From Branchiostoma floridae (Eukaryota > Chordata > Leptocardii > Amphioxiformes > Branchiostomatidae), in the NCBI RefSeq assembly GCF_000003815.2, contig NC_049984.1:24838841-24902840 (forward strand): DNA of 64,000 nucleotides. Direction: 5' to 3'. The notes under the pieces are model-generated. The model worked only from the letters and a program-made list of their open reading frames with translations. It ran no database searches and was not told the origin of the DNA. A program made the translations under genes and the position numbers. Positions within the stretch are counted from its first letter, which is position 1. Every line of letters begins with the position of its first letter. Shown one piece after another: positions 32,076 to 43,800 of this stretch.

Positions 32076-34042
32076 GTAAATGTTCATAATCTTGTCTTGG
32101 AATTTTTGCGCTAGCTGTTTTGACTCTATATCATACAATGGCACCGATACAAATTATGATAGTGCTCTGTTTTCTTGTTGATTTCACTTTCGGATGACGA
32201 TTCGGTGCGCCATTTACGGTTAGAATGAAGTATTTTTGAACTGATCAGTGACCACACACGGACTTAATTAGTTCCATGCAAGCAAGCGCGGCTCTCATAC
32301 TCCCCACTTCGTAATTTGCCAGATTAGATCGAATACAGTATCTGTTGATACAAGTGATCGGCGTTTCCGCTAGTGGAGCGCCCCGTCATCAAAGGAACGC
32401 TTCGACTAAGAAGGCTGCTTTAAACATTGCGACGCAAATTTTGCTGAGGAATCGGGAAAAAAAAACGTTTGAAGATGCATGCCCGCCGCCATAATTTTTT
32501 TTTCATTTTACACGGCGTGGGGACGCGAGCTATGGTCAGCGATTCACACCCCTTTGTTTTAAGCTATTGTTATGCTTGCTTCCAAACAAGCAAACGGCGT
32601 CTTGCGCATATTTGATCTCATTAAAATAAGCGATTTTTGAAAGTCGGGTTCTTTGTTGTTTCTTTAACCAATAAAAACTCGATTTGTTTTCCTTGTTCCC
32701 GTTGAGACTGAAATAGCTCTATTTGTTGGTCACAGATGTTTTAAAAAAATGCTGGTGCTATGATGTATGTATACTTTTTTTCACCGGGTCTCGTACGTTT
32801 ATACTATAATTGATAAGCCTCGATCTATAGTTGAGTAAGGTTTTATCAACTGTTCTGCGTCATGGTTTTGTCGTCCTTGCTTATGAATACATTTATAGTC
32901 CAATAAACTTGTTGGCTTGTGCTAGCGTCATTACTATGAAGCCATGAAGCATGTGGCACTTGAATGTGGACTACGCGCCGAGGATCGACTGAAGAGGAAG
33001 GATAGCGCACAGATAAAAGACTTGAACATTTCAAATTTCAAATCTGATGAAAGCTCCTTGTTCAAATTTCAAATCTGATGAAAGCTCCTTGTTCAAATTT
33101 CAAATCTGATGAAAGCTCCTTGTTCAAATGTGACATGACTACTAATAAAAATAACTTTAGGATAATTGCCGCTTTGGGACGACTGAAGCAGTCTCTTGTA
33201 GTGGCTCTATGTCGCTAAAATCGTTGCCAAGCCTTTTCTAAAATGTGAATGTATATTTTGGACTTTAGTCGTCAGATACAGAGACCACTGTCACTACACA
33301 GATGACGTCAGCAGAGACGGACCGGGAGAAGGCGCCGACCACAGCCACTACACAGATGACGTCAGCAGAGACGGAGAAGGCGCCGACCACAGCCACTACA
33401 CAGATGACGTCAGCAGAGACGGAGAAGGCGCCGACCACAGCCACTACACAGATGACGTCAGCAGAGAAGGAGAAGGCGCCGACCACAGCCACTACACAGA
33501 TGACGTCAGCAGAGAAGGAGAAGGCGCCGACCACAGCCACTACTCAGATGACGTCAGCAGAGACGGAGAAGGCGCCGACCACAGCCACTACTCAGATGAC
33601 GTCAGCAGAGACGGAGAAGGCGCCGACCACAGCCACTACTCAGATGACGTCAGCAGAGACGGAGAAGGCGCCGACCACAGCCACTACTCAGATGACGTCA
33701 GAAGATACAGAGACGGAGACCCCGACGTCTGCTAATTGTGACTGCAAAGGATGTACCATGAAAGGTCCTACTGCGTTTCAGCCAAAAGATCCTGCAGTCC
33801 TCGGTACATTTCAGAACAAGGGCAGAAAGTTCCTCTCCAGCTGGTACACGGACCGCGGGTGGGTCACACTGTGCACACAACGGCGCAAGGTGTTCTGTGC
33901 CACTTGTCGCTACGCTACACAACGTAAGCTCTTCGCCCTTTCTACTAAAGTCGAACCTGCCTTCGTATTTTACAACTCGAGTCTGAAACAGAGAAAAAGA
34001 AAGCAGTTATATCAATTAAAGCATTTCAATCTTTGTTGGTGA
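31926..34042 (+). CDS. TTF-type zinc-finger protein, hAT-related, partial
   Basis: Two phase-0 exons (31926-32075 and 33269 to at least 33964) join cleanly. Residues 1-50 are a basic tail with PTIPSIESFF, resembling the hydrophobic SFF motif near the N-terminus of many hAT proteins (and loosely a PCNA-binding PIP box). Next come eight Thr/Ala/Glu-rich 16-residue repeats (MTSAETEKAPTTATTQ). The last part has GRKFLSSWYTDRGW and VFCATCR, the conserved F, WY, W and FCxxCR pattern of the TTF zinc finger found before hAT dimerisation domains and in ZMYM-like host proteins. The open frame stops at 34042 without a catalytic domain. A donor-like TTC/GTATTT at 33964 suggests further exons, but none is seen before the next gene. 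It could be a domesticated gene, a transposon fragment or a pseudogene. Confidence 0.65.
33029..33121. repeat. 31-bp tandem repeat, 3 units, in TTF gene intron
   Basis: Three near-identical copies of a 31-bp unit containing AAATCTGATGAAAGCTCCTT. It lies in the intron, about 150 bp before exon 2. Confidence 0.95.
33269..33964 (+). CDS. TTF zinc-finger gene, exon 2
   Basis: Starts after TTGGACTTTAG, phase 0, first residues SSDTETTVTTQ. It runs through the 48-bp repeats into the zinc finger. The end at 33964 is a donor-like guess; the frame stays open to a TGA at 34040-34042. Another donor-like AAC/GTAAGC lies at ~33922, but using it would remove LFALSTKVEPAF, which resembles the family's conserved continuation. 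Confidence 0.55.
33302..33705 (+). repeat. 48-bp coding minisatellite carrying CRE palindromes
   Basis: Eight tandem units (the first 54 bp, the rest 48 bp), each starting ATGACGTCAGCAGAGA, plus a ninth partial start at ~33690. Every start contains TGACGTCA, the perfect cAMP response element bound by CREB/ATF proteins. The unit length keeps the reading frame. A minus-strand shadow frame is also open. Confidence 0.95.
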
Positions 34043-34282
34043 AACACAGGACGGCCCATAATTGTGGCCTAGTTTTACAAGACGTAATACTTTATTGGGA
34101 ATGAATTGCGTCAGATGCCCCGCCCTCAAGTCGCGTGGGCCAGTAAGTTTTCCCTGAAGATGTCACTAAACTCAGCTATCTATGTCAGCAAAATTTGCCG
34201 ACCAAAATGCAGGAAATAGCGTTTCAGAGGGTCTAGATTTCAAATTTTTCCGGGGGAGCATGCCCCCGGACCCCCCTAGTAG

Positions 34283-34324
34283 GGTCGCGCCTTCGGCGCG
34301 ACCGCGCGCGCCTACGGCGCGCGC
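34283..34324. other. twin perfect GC-rich hairpins
   Basis: GGTCGCGCC-TTC-GGCGCGACC (34283-34303) is directly followed by GCGCGCGCC-TAC-GGCGCGCGC (34304-34324). Both have perfect 9-bp stems and 3-base loops. The flanking GCATGCCCCCGGACCCCC looks like a dispersed repeat. It lies ~105 bp before the PLAC8-2 start codon. Confidence 0.92.
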
Positions 34325-34429
34325 CCAGGCGAATTCGGTCATATTGAGGTGGATCAAATCTCGCCCCCCCAGTCAAAATTTCGTGCCGCCGCCTCTGCTG
34401 AGTCCTGTTGTCGTACGTAATTCTTCAAG

Positions 34430-34807
34430 ATGGGAGACGCAAACCAAGCCCTCGCCTTGTCCGGCAAGAGCAATTGGAAGGTGGATATGTTCAGCTGTTT
34501 CGACAACATCGGTCTGTGCGCGCTCACCTTCTGCTGCCCGTGTGTGACGGCGGGCAAGAACGCCGAGGCCGCCGGGGAAGACTGCCTCAAGTTCGGCTTC
34601 TATTCCGTCCTCGGCCCGGTCGGGATGTACAGCATGGCGTACACGCGTACGAAGATCGCCGCGAAGGAGGGCCTGCCCGCCGACTTCGTGACCAACCTAC
34701 TGATCTACGGCACCGTTCCGTGCTGTGCGCTCATGCAGGAGGCACAACAGATGGAGAGCGTCAAGGTGCCACAACCTACGGCCCAAGAGGAGATGACCAG
34801 GGAATAG
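34430..34807 (+). CDS. PLAC8-family cysteine-rich protein 2
   Basis: A 125-residue intronless paralogue of the protein at 29155-29523, identical at most positions of the PLAC8 domain. WKVDMFSCFDN, FCCPCVTAGKNAEAAGEDC, GMYSMAYTRTKIA and CALMQEAQQ are all kept. Differences cluster in the hydrophobic middle (FGFYSVLGPVGMY against FGLLSMMGPIGMY) and the tail, which is three residues longer (SVKVPQPTAQEEM). Conservation of the cysteines and frame suggests both copies work. The start ATG follows TTCTTCAAG, matching copy 1 in position. Upstream lie the twin hairpins and the partial zinc-finger gene, a different setting from copy 1, so expression may differ. The 3' flank to ~35270 still resembles that of copy 1. 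Confidence 0.93.
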   Translation: MGDANQALALSGKSNWKVDMFSCFDNIGLCALTFCCPCVTAGKNAEAAGEDCLKFGFYSVLGPVGMYSMAYTRTKIAAKEGLPADFVTNLLIYGTVPCCALMQEAQQMESVKVPQPTAQEEMTRE

Positions 34808-35289
34808 GTGTGACAACAAGATGGTGAGGACAGCTCAACTTTACTTTAGAACAATGTAACAAGCACTACGCGACTGCGAGGGAGGGGGGTAATTAATCGA
34901 AAGCTGTGAGATCTACAACAACCCCAAACAAAGTTTAAAGTTCACTCAGGGAAAGGAACAAAGCAACGCAGACTGGACTACAACTCAAGAAGCTACATTG
35001 TATGATAAAGACTTGCTAAGAAGGGGAAAACGTGGCCAAACTTTGGTACTGTATACGTATGCAGGTGTGGTGTGAGCAAATACTTGTGCAACCACACCAG
35101 AACGCATTCCGAGCTCAAACCTGGGACACCTGACACCGTTACTTCGGAATGTGTGTCAGGTACAAACAACAAGCGAGTGGACGATTCACCAAGTGGGACC
35201 AGCTTTTGTGATAGAATAGAACGTCCAGTTGACCGCGCCGTCACTGTGTCCACCTACTGACCGCTGGCCGTGACGAGATCATTATAAAG

Positions 35290-35885
35290 CGGTCACCTCA
35301 TAGATAGAGTCCACACTGTTTGTCTTACAACCGTGCTTATGTGTTTAAACGAATTAATGGTTAGCTAGAGTACAATGTTCATGTATACCTATCCGAGTCG
35401 TGGGACTTGTGCAGAGGTGACCCTCTTAAACTAGACTCACAGGGGCTGTTTATATGGCTGTTTACTTTGCTGCAATTTAGCTGTGTCCAAAACATGTGCG
35501 TTTGTATGCAGAAGTAAGTTTAAGAAGCATTCTTCGGCCTAGGAAAATACTAAGTATGTTTTGTGTTCTGGCGACCCTAGCAAAAATCTGACCACTAGCT
35601 TTCTTTTGAGGGGGGAGGGGGTAAGGTGTGTCGCTAGCAAGAGACTACAGATTTTCCACTGGTACAGGTGAATGATAAAAACCTTGTAAAATCACTTTCC
35701 AACAAGTTTTCCTCATCATAATAGTCGAATTGAAATATGATGCTGAAAATACTAATGTTCAGCTGCATTTCAGTTTTGCATTGTCAAAATGTACATGTTG
35801 TGTTACATCTATTGAAATCTTTTTAAGAAATTGCACTTTACCAAAACCTTTCTCTTTGAAAGTAACATGAAACACAACATTTCTT
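35290..35885. other. spacer without a gene
   Basis: AT-rich sequence after the PLAC8-2 3' flank; no supported coding region or named repeat. Confidence 0.45.
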
Positions 35886-35889
35886 TTCT

Positions 35890-36180
35890 TAGGCCTTATT
35901 ACCACTGTTTGCTTTTGCGATCGGCTTACGGACTTCTGTTATTACCACTACTGAGAAATTTGCATATCTGTAATTTGCGTATTTGGGAAGTAGGAGTAGG
36001 TGTTGTTTTCCTAAGATCACTTTGTTTGCTATGGCGATTAGCTTATGGTACAGGCGACTTCTGTTATTACCAATGATAAATTTGCATATATGTATCTGTA
36101 TAATTTGCGTATTTGGGAAGTAGATTACTGTGTTTGTTATGGTAATTAGCTTGCGCTACAGGTGACTTCTGTAATTACAG
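35890..36180. repeat. ~115-bp imperfect tandem repeat, 3 units
   Basis: Repeated phrases are GGCGACTTCTGTTATTACCA, AATTTGCATAT and TAATTTGCGTATTTGGGAAG. The copies diverge by small insertions. Confidence 0.8.
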
Positions 36181-37080
36181 TTTGTTTTCCTACCTGGAAT
36201 GGTTGTTAATGTTTCATTAATAGGGTGGAAAGGTGCTTGGAATTCCACTACATACGAGGGGTGATCGATAAAAAGGTGCAGAAGTGAAATTTGGGGGCGT
36301 TATTACATACTATAACCCCTTCATAAATGTCTACCAAAATTCAAATTATTGTGATCATTAACTTTGCATGCAGGCGACACTCAGTAACGTTAGGTGAGTG
36401 AGAAGGTAATAAACGTGGACAATTGAGCTGTGACCTGAGGTGCGCGGGTCAACTTGCTCTGCTGAAAGTCAGATACCCGCTTCTTTCTAGTTGTAATAAG
36501 AGGGGATTCTTCGTCAAAACATTTTTAAAATGTCTTCGTAGATTTCATGGCATAGGGAACCCGACCCACACAACTCACCCTTGTTTTTCTCGTCTCTTAC
36601 CCACTGATTTTAAAGAGAATGCCCACTGGAAAGCAATGACGACAATGATTTGAAAGTTTGTGCATATTTAAAAAGACTATGCACTACATAATCATTACCC
36701 GAAATCTGAGATTAACACCTTATTTCTGGGTGAGACCAATCCTTGGTGAGACCGAAAACTTCTTGATCACACTTCGTTGTCTCATTTCTAATGAATATGC
36801 CCCATGTTTAATCCACTATGTATAAATGCAGCCATGTTAATTATATATCTTTGCTAACCGCTAAATACACAATCAATATACAACACGCTATTGTAAGAAT
36901 AATGAATACATTCTCTTACAGCACAGTAAATATATGTTTACGAGAGAAGAAGAATATACCATTAGCTTTGTTTGAAGTCGCGTATCCATTGTGTCACACA
37001 ACATTGTACCATTGTGAATAAATTACTTGGTACAGCTCATTAAAAACGTTTGTGACCCTTTATGAACACCTTTTAACACT
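36181..37080. other. spacer without a gene
   Basis: Open frames at 36423-36653 and 36818-37021 have no recognisable domain or splice context. Confidence 0.4.
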
Positions 37081-37090
37081 CTCCTTAACT

Positions 37091-37173
<83 letters not shown>
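37091..37173. repeat. (GATA)n microsatellite
   Basis: About 21 uninterrupted copies of GATA. Confidence 0.98.
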
Positions 37174-37599
37174 GCAGAAACATGGTTGACCTGATTGCAC
37201 AAACATGAAGCCTACAAATGTATATTTACGGTCGAATCTATAATGTTAAAACAACAGGTACTAATCGGAAATTCATCCCTGTCCGTTTCTTCGGTTTCAA
37301 GAAAACCGTACTCAAAACAGACCGTTGCAATTCGGATACGGTTGTTTGACGAATTCAAATCCTTTCAATCGTTCACTTGTCAGACCTTTATTTGCAGGAA
37401 ATACATAGTGCTGGCAGTCAAACTGTTTACTTAAAAGCGCTTTGTGACGTGTATTGATTGTGTTTCCATCGCCCCCCTCCCCATCCACCCCCACACACGT
37501 ACATTTCCCAGTCGCATGGGCTTGATAAACTAGTCTCCTGACCTAGATTATGTGTGGAAGTGTTTTGCGGGACTAAAATGTTTTTAAAAGACTCAAAAC

Positions 37600-38090
37600 T
37601 GGAAGTTGAACTGCAGTACTCTTAACCAAGCCGCCAGGGGGCCCAAAATCTTATCATATCTTTGATAAAGTAAGACGTAACTAACATGCCAAATTTAATG
37701 ACAATCCATTCACAACTTCTGGAGTTTTCGGAAACACCACAAACAAAGTTTACAGACACACAGATATAATTTGATATACAGTGATACTAAAACACAAACG
37801 TCTTAGAGCCGGCAATGAATTCGGAATATTTGAACAAGACCATAGCATGCCCAGGACAAGAGAGACATAAAAAACGGAAGTTTTGCTACAGTATGGAGAT
37901 CACACGCCGGGGGTGGGAGGAGGGCTGGCAAAGTCGACCTTGGCCTTCGTCATCCCCGCGGCTTCGTCATCCCCGCGGCTTCGTCATCCCCGCGGCTTCG
38001 TCATCCACATACCAAATATCATAACAATCCATTCAGAATCGTTTTGAACACAAATGTCAGGAAACACAAACACACAGAGACAGACACTCT
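37600..38090 (+). repeat. family G repeat, two adjacent copies
   Basis: The first part (37600-37770) has CGCCAGGGGGCCCAAAA and CATGCCAAATTTAATGACAA. The second (37790-38090) has ACCATAGCATGCCCAGG, GGAAGTTTTGCTACAG, ACATACCAAATATCATAACA and an ACAAACACACAG tail. Same module order and orientation as the other family G copies. Inside the second copy is a 17-bp tandem repeat (37945-38008). Confidence 0.75.
37945..38008. repeat. 17-bp tandem repeat, ~4 units
   Basis: CTTCGTCATCCCCGCGG repeated almost perfectly, apparently expanded inside the family G copy. Confidence 0.95.
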
Positions 38091-38384
38091 AACAAACAGG
38101 TTTCAAACAATACCTAGTACCTCCAGTTTGCATGTAGGTAATGTATTAACTGCATATAACGTTAAATATAAATTCAAACATGTAAGACGAATAGCAATTA
38201 GTCAACAAATGCTCAACTCGGTGACCTTGGACTTTCGCATGTATACACATGTATTTCGATATTTAGGACGTAAACTCTGTGACCTTTGACCTTTGCTTAT
38301 AAACATATCTGTAGACATTCATGTCAAGGACGTTGATAAGAAGATTTGCTCATTGCAATCTGAAACAATCATAACGCACCATAA

Positions 38385-38613
38385 AGGTGGTATCTCACTG
38401 CACCGAGGGCAACGGTGCGGCGAAATATTACTCAACGCATTTCAGAGATAAGAACAAATTTTCTTGCGTTGTGTGTATTTTGTTGTCTTCTAAGTCATAC
38501 TTTTACGTTTTATGCAATATCTAAATTAAAAAAAAAACTGCGAAAATACAGTTCCGGACTGAACGAACCCCACAGTGCCGCACCGGTGACCCAAGTGCAG
38601 TGAGATGCCGCCT
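38385..38613. mobile_element. TIR element, GGTGGTATCTCACTGCAC family
   Basis: Left end AGGTGGTATCTCACTGCACC with following CGGTGCGGC; right end GCCGCACCGGTGA then GTGCAGTGAGATGCCGCCT. Total 229 bp with imperfect inverse ends. A partial relative is at 20397-20570. Confidence 0.8.
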
Positions 38614-39329
38614 ATATGGCTGGGTACGTTGAGACACACCCTGAGTAGAGCCTGAGTGGTTCTCATCGTTACATGCATGCTTGGCATTTCTGCAACCGGC
38701 GAGAGAAAACAACTGGAGGGATTAGTTACGCAAGCTTTGGGGTAGCCAGGATGGATGAATGGGAGCGGTGTGTGGATATGGTAGCAAATATGTGTTGCAC
38801 ATTCCGATCAGGGATGGTACAACAGCGCCCTCTATCTCCTTAAACTTGAACTGCTGTATATTGGTCTTGAACAAAAGGAGGAAAAGTTCCACGATGACCA
38901 CCTGCTCTAGGAAACCTAGCACCTGGCGACCAGAAATGTGGTTTATAGTTCAGGACTTTAGGCAGTTCGGGCATAGGCAATAGGCCTTGGAATGTTTGGG
39001 TTTTTTTTTTGTTTTTTTTGTTAAACAAAGAGGAAATACAGTACACGTTCTTGTCGCACTCATCCCTGTCATAAAACTCCCCCGTCAGCATTGGACTGTA
39101 CTTCCGGTCATCCTTTGAGCTAAGCTAGCCTTCGGTGACCGTCGGGTACATTCGCTCGGAACTCGCCGATGTTCGGCACCCGCTCGGGTGATCCCGAGTA
39201 CATGTACCTCATTTATGGTCACACTCGGAACATCCATCAAGGGAGTTCAGCACGGGCGCCACCTGACAACTATTTGCAATACTGCAGCACTAAGCATGGT
39301 TTGCTACTTGGGCGTTGCTTTGGTGAAGA

Positions 39330-40690
39330 CGCCAAATGAAAATCTATTGTAGAAAATCTACAAAGATATGCTTTAACGCAAAAAAACTTACGTTTGTTAA
39401 CTGTCTACATGTTGTGTGACGAACACGAAAAATTTTAGACGAAAAAAAAGCCAACTGCTTTTCATTTATGGGTGCATATAGATGTACTTAATATATGTGA
39501 TGGCTTTTCAAACATAATTAGAAAGATAGAGTGCCTTTAAAAATTGTTTTCGATATCTCTCTTTCAATATGCAACAAATCAACAAAGAAAACGATTGCGT
39601 GTTCACCAGATTTGTTTGGAAACGTGCGTTGTTTGTCACCCATGATTTTCTTTCATAAAAATGTATTTGGTTTTTAATCACAGACGCAAATGAAAATTTG
39701 CTGTAGAAAATCTATAAAAGTAGAAAATCTATAAAAGTATGCTTTAACGCAAAACCCTGCCTGTGATAACTGTCTACATGTTGTGTGACGATCACGAAAA
39801 ATTTCTGACGAAGAAAAAAAGACAATTATTTTTCCCGCATGGGTGCATATAGGTGATCGTAATATATGCTATGGCTTTCCAAACATGATCATAAAGGTAG
39901 AATGCCTTTTTTAAAATTGTTTACGATATCTTTCTTTCAATACGCAACAAACAAAGAAAACGATTTCGTGTTCACCTGATTTGTCTGGAAACGTGCGTTG
40001 TTTGTCAACCATGATTTTCTTTCATCTTTGGTTTCTGATCTCAGACGTAAATGAAAATTTGTATGCTTTAACGCAAAAAGCCTGCGTGTGATAGCTGTCT
40101 ACATGTTGTATGACGATCACGAAAAATTTCAGACGAAGAAAAAAAGACAATTGTTTTTCCCTCATGGGTGCATATAGGTGATCGTAATATATGTGATGGC
40201 TTTCCAAACATGAAGTCATGATCATAAAGGTAGAATGCCTTTTTAAAAATTGTTTACGATATCTTTCTTTCAATACGCAACAAACAAAGAAAACGATTGC
40301 GTGTTCACCTGATTTGTCTGGAAACGTGAGTTGTTTGTCAACCATGATTTTCTTTCATCTTTGGTTTCTAATCTCAGACGCAAATGAAAATTTGTTGTAG
40401 AAAATCTATAAAAGTATGCTTTAACGCAAAAAAACTTGCGTGTGATAACTGTCTACATGTTGTGTGACGATCACGGAAAATTTCAGACGAAAAAAAAGAA
40501 GACAATTGCTTTTCCCCTATGGGTGCATATAGATGATCGTGATATATAGTGGCTTTCCAAACATGATCAAAAAGGTAGAATTGTTTTTCAATATGCAACA
40601 AGCAAAGAAAGCTACTGCGTGTTCACCTGATTTGTCTGGAAACGTGAGTTGTTTGTCACCCATGATTTTCTTTCATATTTGGTTTCTAAT
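39330..40690. repeat. ~345-bp tandem repeat upstream of lectin exon 1
   Basis: Four diverged direct copies. Landmarks AAATGAAAATTTG, AGTATGCTTTAACGCAAAA, CTGTCTACATGTTGTGTGAC, TATGGGTGCATATAG and GTTGTTTGTCACCCATGATT recur near 39336, 39685, 40045 and 40381. The array ends about 100 bp before the first coding exon of the lectin gene, so it may overlap its promoter or 5' UTR intron. Confidence 0.9.
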
Positions 40691-40785
40691 CACTTCAGGG
40701 GAAGGTTCTATTTCACATTGTGTATCGGACCCCGCCTGACGCAGGGCGTGTATTTTTTCTGTGCAGAAACCTGACAAGTCACACC

Positions 40786-40825
40786 ATGTCGGGAGGGCAA
40801 CAGCAGTCCCAAACTGGTGACACAG
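40786..40825 (+). CDS. lectin exon 1
   Basis: ATG TCG GGA GGG... encodes MSGGQQQSQTGDT and ends CACAG/GTAAAT, phase 1. A 3' splice site (TTTTTTCTGTGCAG) 20 bp before the ATG suggests a further 5' untranslated exon upstream. Confidence 0.65.
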
Positions 40826-43800
40826 GTAAATATTTTTGAATATCTTCTCTCTGTACATTTTAACGGCCAACGGGATTTCTTTAAAAGTCCATGTAGCGAC
40901 AACTCTAGGGTTGAAAAATGCCCCGTGCTGTGCTACTAGTAGTTCATACTTTTATTCTTCTAAATAGCATTCGGCTGAGGCGCGAAGCCTGGAAGATGCA
41001 CTCTTTTGACAACATTTTCTCTAACCCCGATTGGGGGGGGGGTACTACCTCGCCATAAGGATCCCCTCTTGTGGAATGGTGTAATGAAGGATGAACATAT
41101 AACTTTATTGCACAACAATTCTTTGATATATTTTCCTATGTCTGCCATGCAGGGATTGTCACATGTCAATATGTATTGAAAATTGCACTTCAGGTCCATT
41201 GAGATAAATCCTTCTGTATAAAATGACAGCCTTGTGTATAAAGAATAACGTATATCTGAGTACATGTATTTGGGACATACAGCTATGTAATGATATTCGT
41301 ATTCATTTACCATTTCCGAGGGTGAAGGAAATCACCGCACATGACATGGGAATTATGATGCGTTCAAGCTAAGGGCACAACCCGCCGTACGTGCAAATAC
41401 GTGCTGTCTACGTGCAAAAGCGTGGGCAATCTTTTGAGATCCGTAAGTGGTAAATACCGCCTCCGTACGAACGCGTAGGGAATCCGACGGATTTTGGAGC
41501 ACGCAGACACGCCGTAGAACTTAACGTGCAGGCAAAACTTTGTGCGCCATCGGGCTGCGGATTCGCCCACCCCGACACCCCCCACCCCCCGTACGTGCCT
41601 GTACGGTCAACGCGCCTCCCCTATACAGCCTGAACGTTTTCAGAAGTACGTGGCGGACGTGACCTCTCAAAAAACGTACGGACAAATTCAGTTGAAGTCA
41701 GTCAGTCTTAGGTCGTCAAATTTCTGCAGGTAAAAAAACAACACACTTATCGAGAAGAGTAGTTGCGTTTGACTGACAACATAACCAGTTTGGAACCCAG
41801 CATCGCTGCTCAAGATTAAATGTAGAATTAAAAGCTATAGAATGTATGTAATATTGTTATATCACACAATTTAATGTAACCACGATGATTAGGCTATGCT
41901 TCTCTCTGAAAAGTATATTTTTCGAACCCAGATTCTAATTTCCAAACTCGTCACTACGTACGTACGTTTACTGTGTGTGATCTCGCCACAAGTCATACTT
42001 GGATTGCCATGCGACAAAAACAACTTAAGTTTGAGGAATGACTCTCTGATGGTGCGATGTACAATCACAAGAGAAGGATATCAATTTGTTAGAGTTGTGA
42101 TTGTGTTCTTAATAAAATGATACTACCATAGCTAATGGATATATATTTGTTCAAATCATGTTTCAAAATCTTCAAGTGACTGTTCCTCTAAATTCATACC
42201 GTTGGAGCCTTTTTAATTTTGTAAAATTTGAGAAAAATGTCAGAGTTGCGTTTGTGTTCGTAAGAAAATGACACTACCATAGTTAATGGAAATATATTTG
42301 TTCAAATCATATTGTATTTTGATTCCATAAAATATTCAAGTGACTGTTGGCGCCATTTTAATTCTGTAAAACTTTCCTCTAGGTGCCACACCCATGCAGC
42401 AGCCGCAGACTGATTGGCGGTCCATTGCGGACGCCGCTGCGAATATACCCAACGCTTTGTACGTCTCCAGAGCAGGTAAAACTTTTATTTGTCATACTGC
42501 GGTTCATGTCCTACTGTTGTCTTTTCCTCTTCCTGTTGGGTCTGATCACGTCCGTCGTACGATTGTCGCACGATTAAGGAATAATTGATTGCATTCGTCC
42601 TGCGGTTGTCGTACAGTGACAAACTGACTGCATTCCTGAGGTAGTCGTGCCGGTGGCGTACAGAATTCAGTCGTCCTGTTACCATGAGTACGGAAAAGGG
42701 TGAAAATTCTACACCAGAGTCGTACGACATCCCACGACGTGTGTGACTTCGTCATTACCACTCGCAACGATACTTAAGCCACAGCAAGTAAATTTTATGG
42801 ATGACATCCTCTGCAGACTGCAAAAATAGTGCGATAGGGCAAAAAAAACAAGATGGGTAAAAAACACAAGGTGGTTACATTTTCAAAAAGTGTGGCAATT
42901 AAAATTATTGCCATGGCGACGGTTTTAATGTTTATAAGTTTTACAGATTGTTGTTGTTAATGGGTTTTAATAGTCGTATTCCATTCGTTTGGCGATCGAT
43001 GTTCATAGAGCATTGCTGTCAAAGGGGGTCCCTTGTGAGCGAAGGGTGAACTAATGTAAATGCTCCTCATCGATTTTACAAATCAGGGCCTCATTTTACA
43101 TGAATGATATCAGTTGATCATCCTCTCTAGCTAAATAACAATGTGCTAAAAAAAGGGGTTTTGCCAGTATCGATATATATATATAGATATATAGATAGAT
43201 AAAAATAATTTTCTACTGAATTAATTGTGTTTGTCATGAATTATGCAAATAAGGCTCTCATTTGGATAAACTATATAACTTGATCATCTCCAACAAATTG
43301 ACATGCGCAATATATGTTAAGAAAGGAGACTTTTGTCGCCTTTTCTGCTAATTTATGCAAATTAGGACGTAATTTGCATAGTTAATGTTAAACGATGTTC
43401 ACTTGTACATAACTTCCAAATGCTACAAGTAAGAAGTTCCCGTCATTTATCAAAATGACATTATAGCATTTTCTCATTAATTATGCAAATTATGCATTTA
43501 TTTATCAATATTCTCCTCTTTCTCAGTTACAAAGGTCACATGTTCCTTTAATTGAGCTGAGCATTTTTCCCAATTTATTATGCAAATTAGCTTCCATTCT
43601 GCATAATTCTTCATAATTGATATGTAATTATATTAAGCATCACGTAACCTATCCACATACCAAAAACCATAACAATCCGTCAACCCCTTCTTTAGTTATT
43701 CCCTTTAGAAGTCTGACACCTAAGTCTAAACCTGTCCTGCAGTTCCAAAATACGCCGCTAGGGGGCCCAAACCTATACCACTTACTTACAGCATCAAGAG

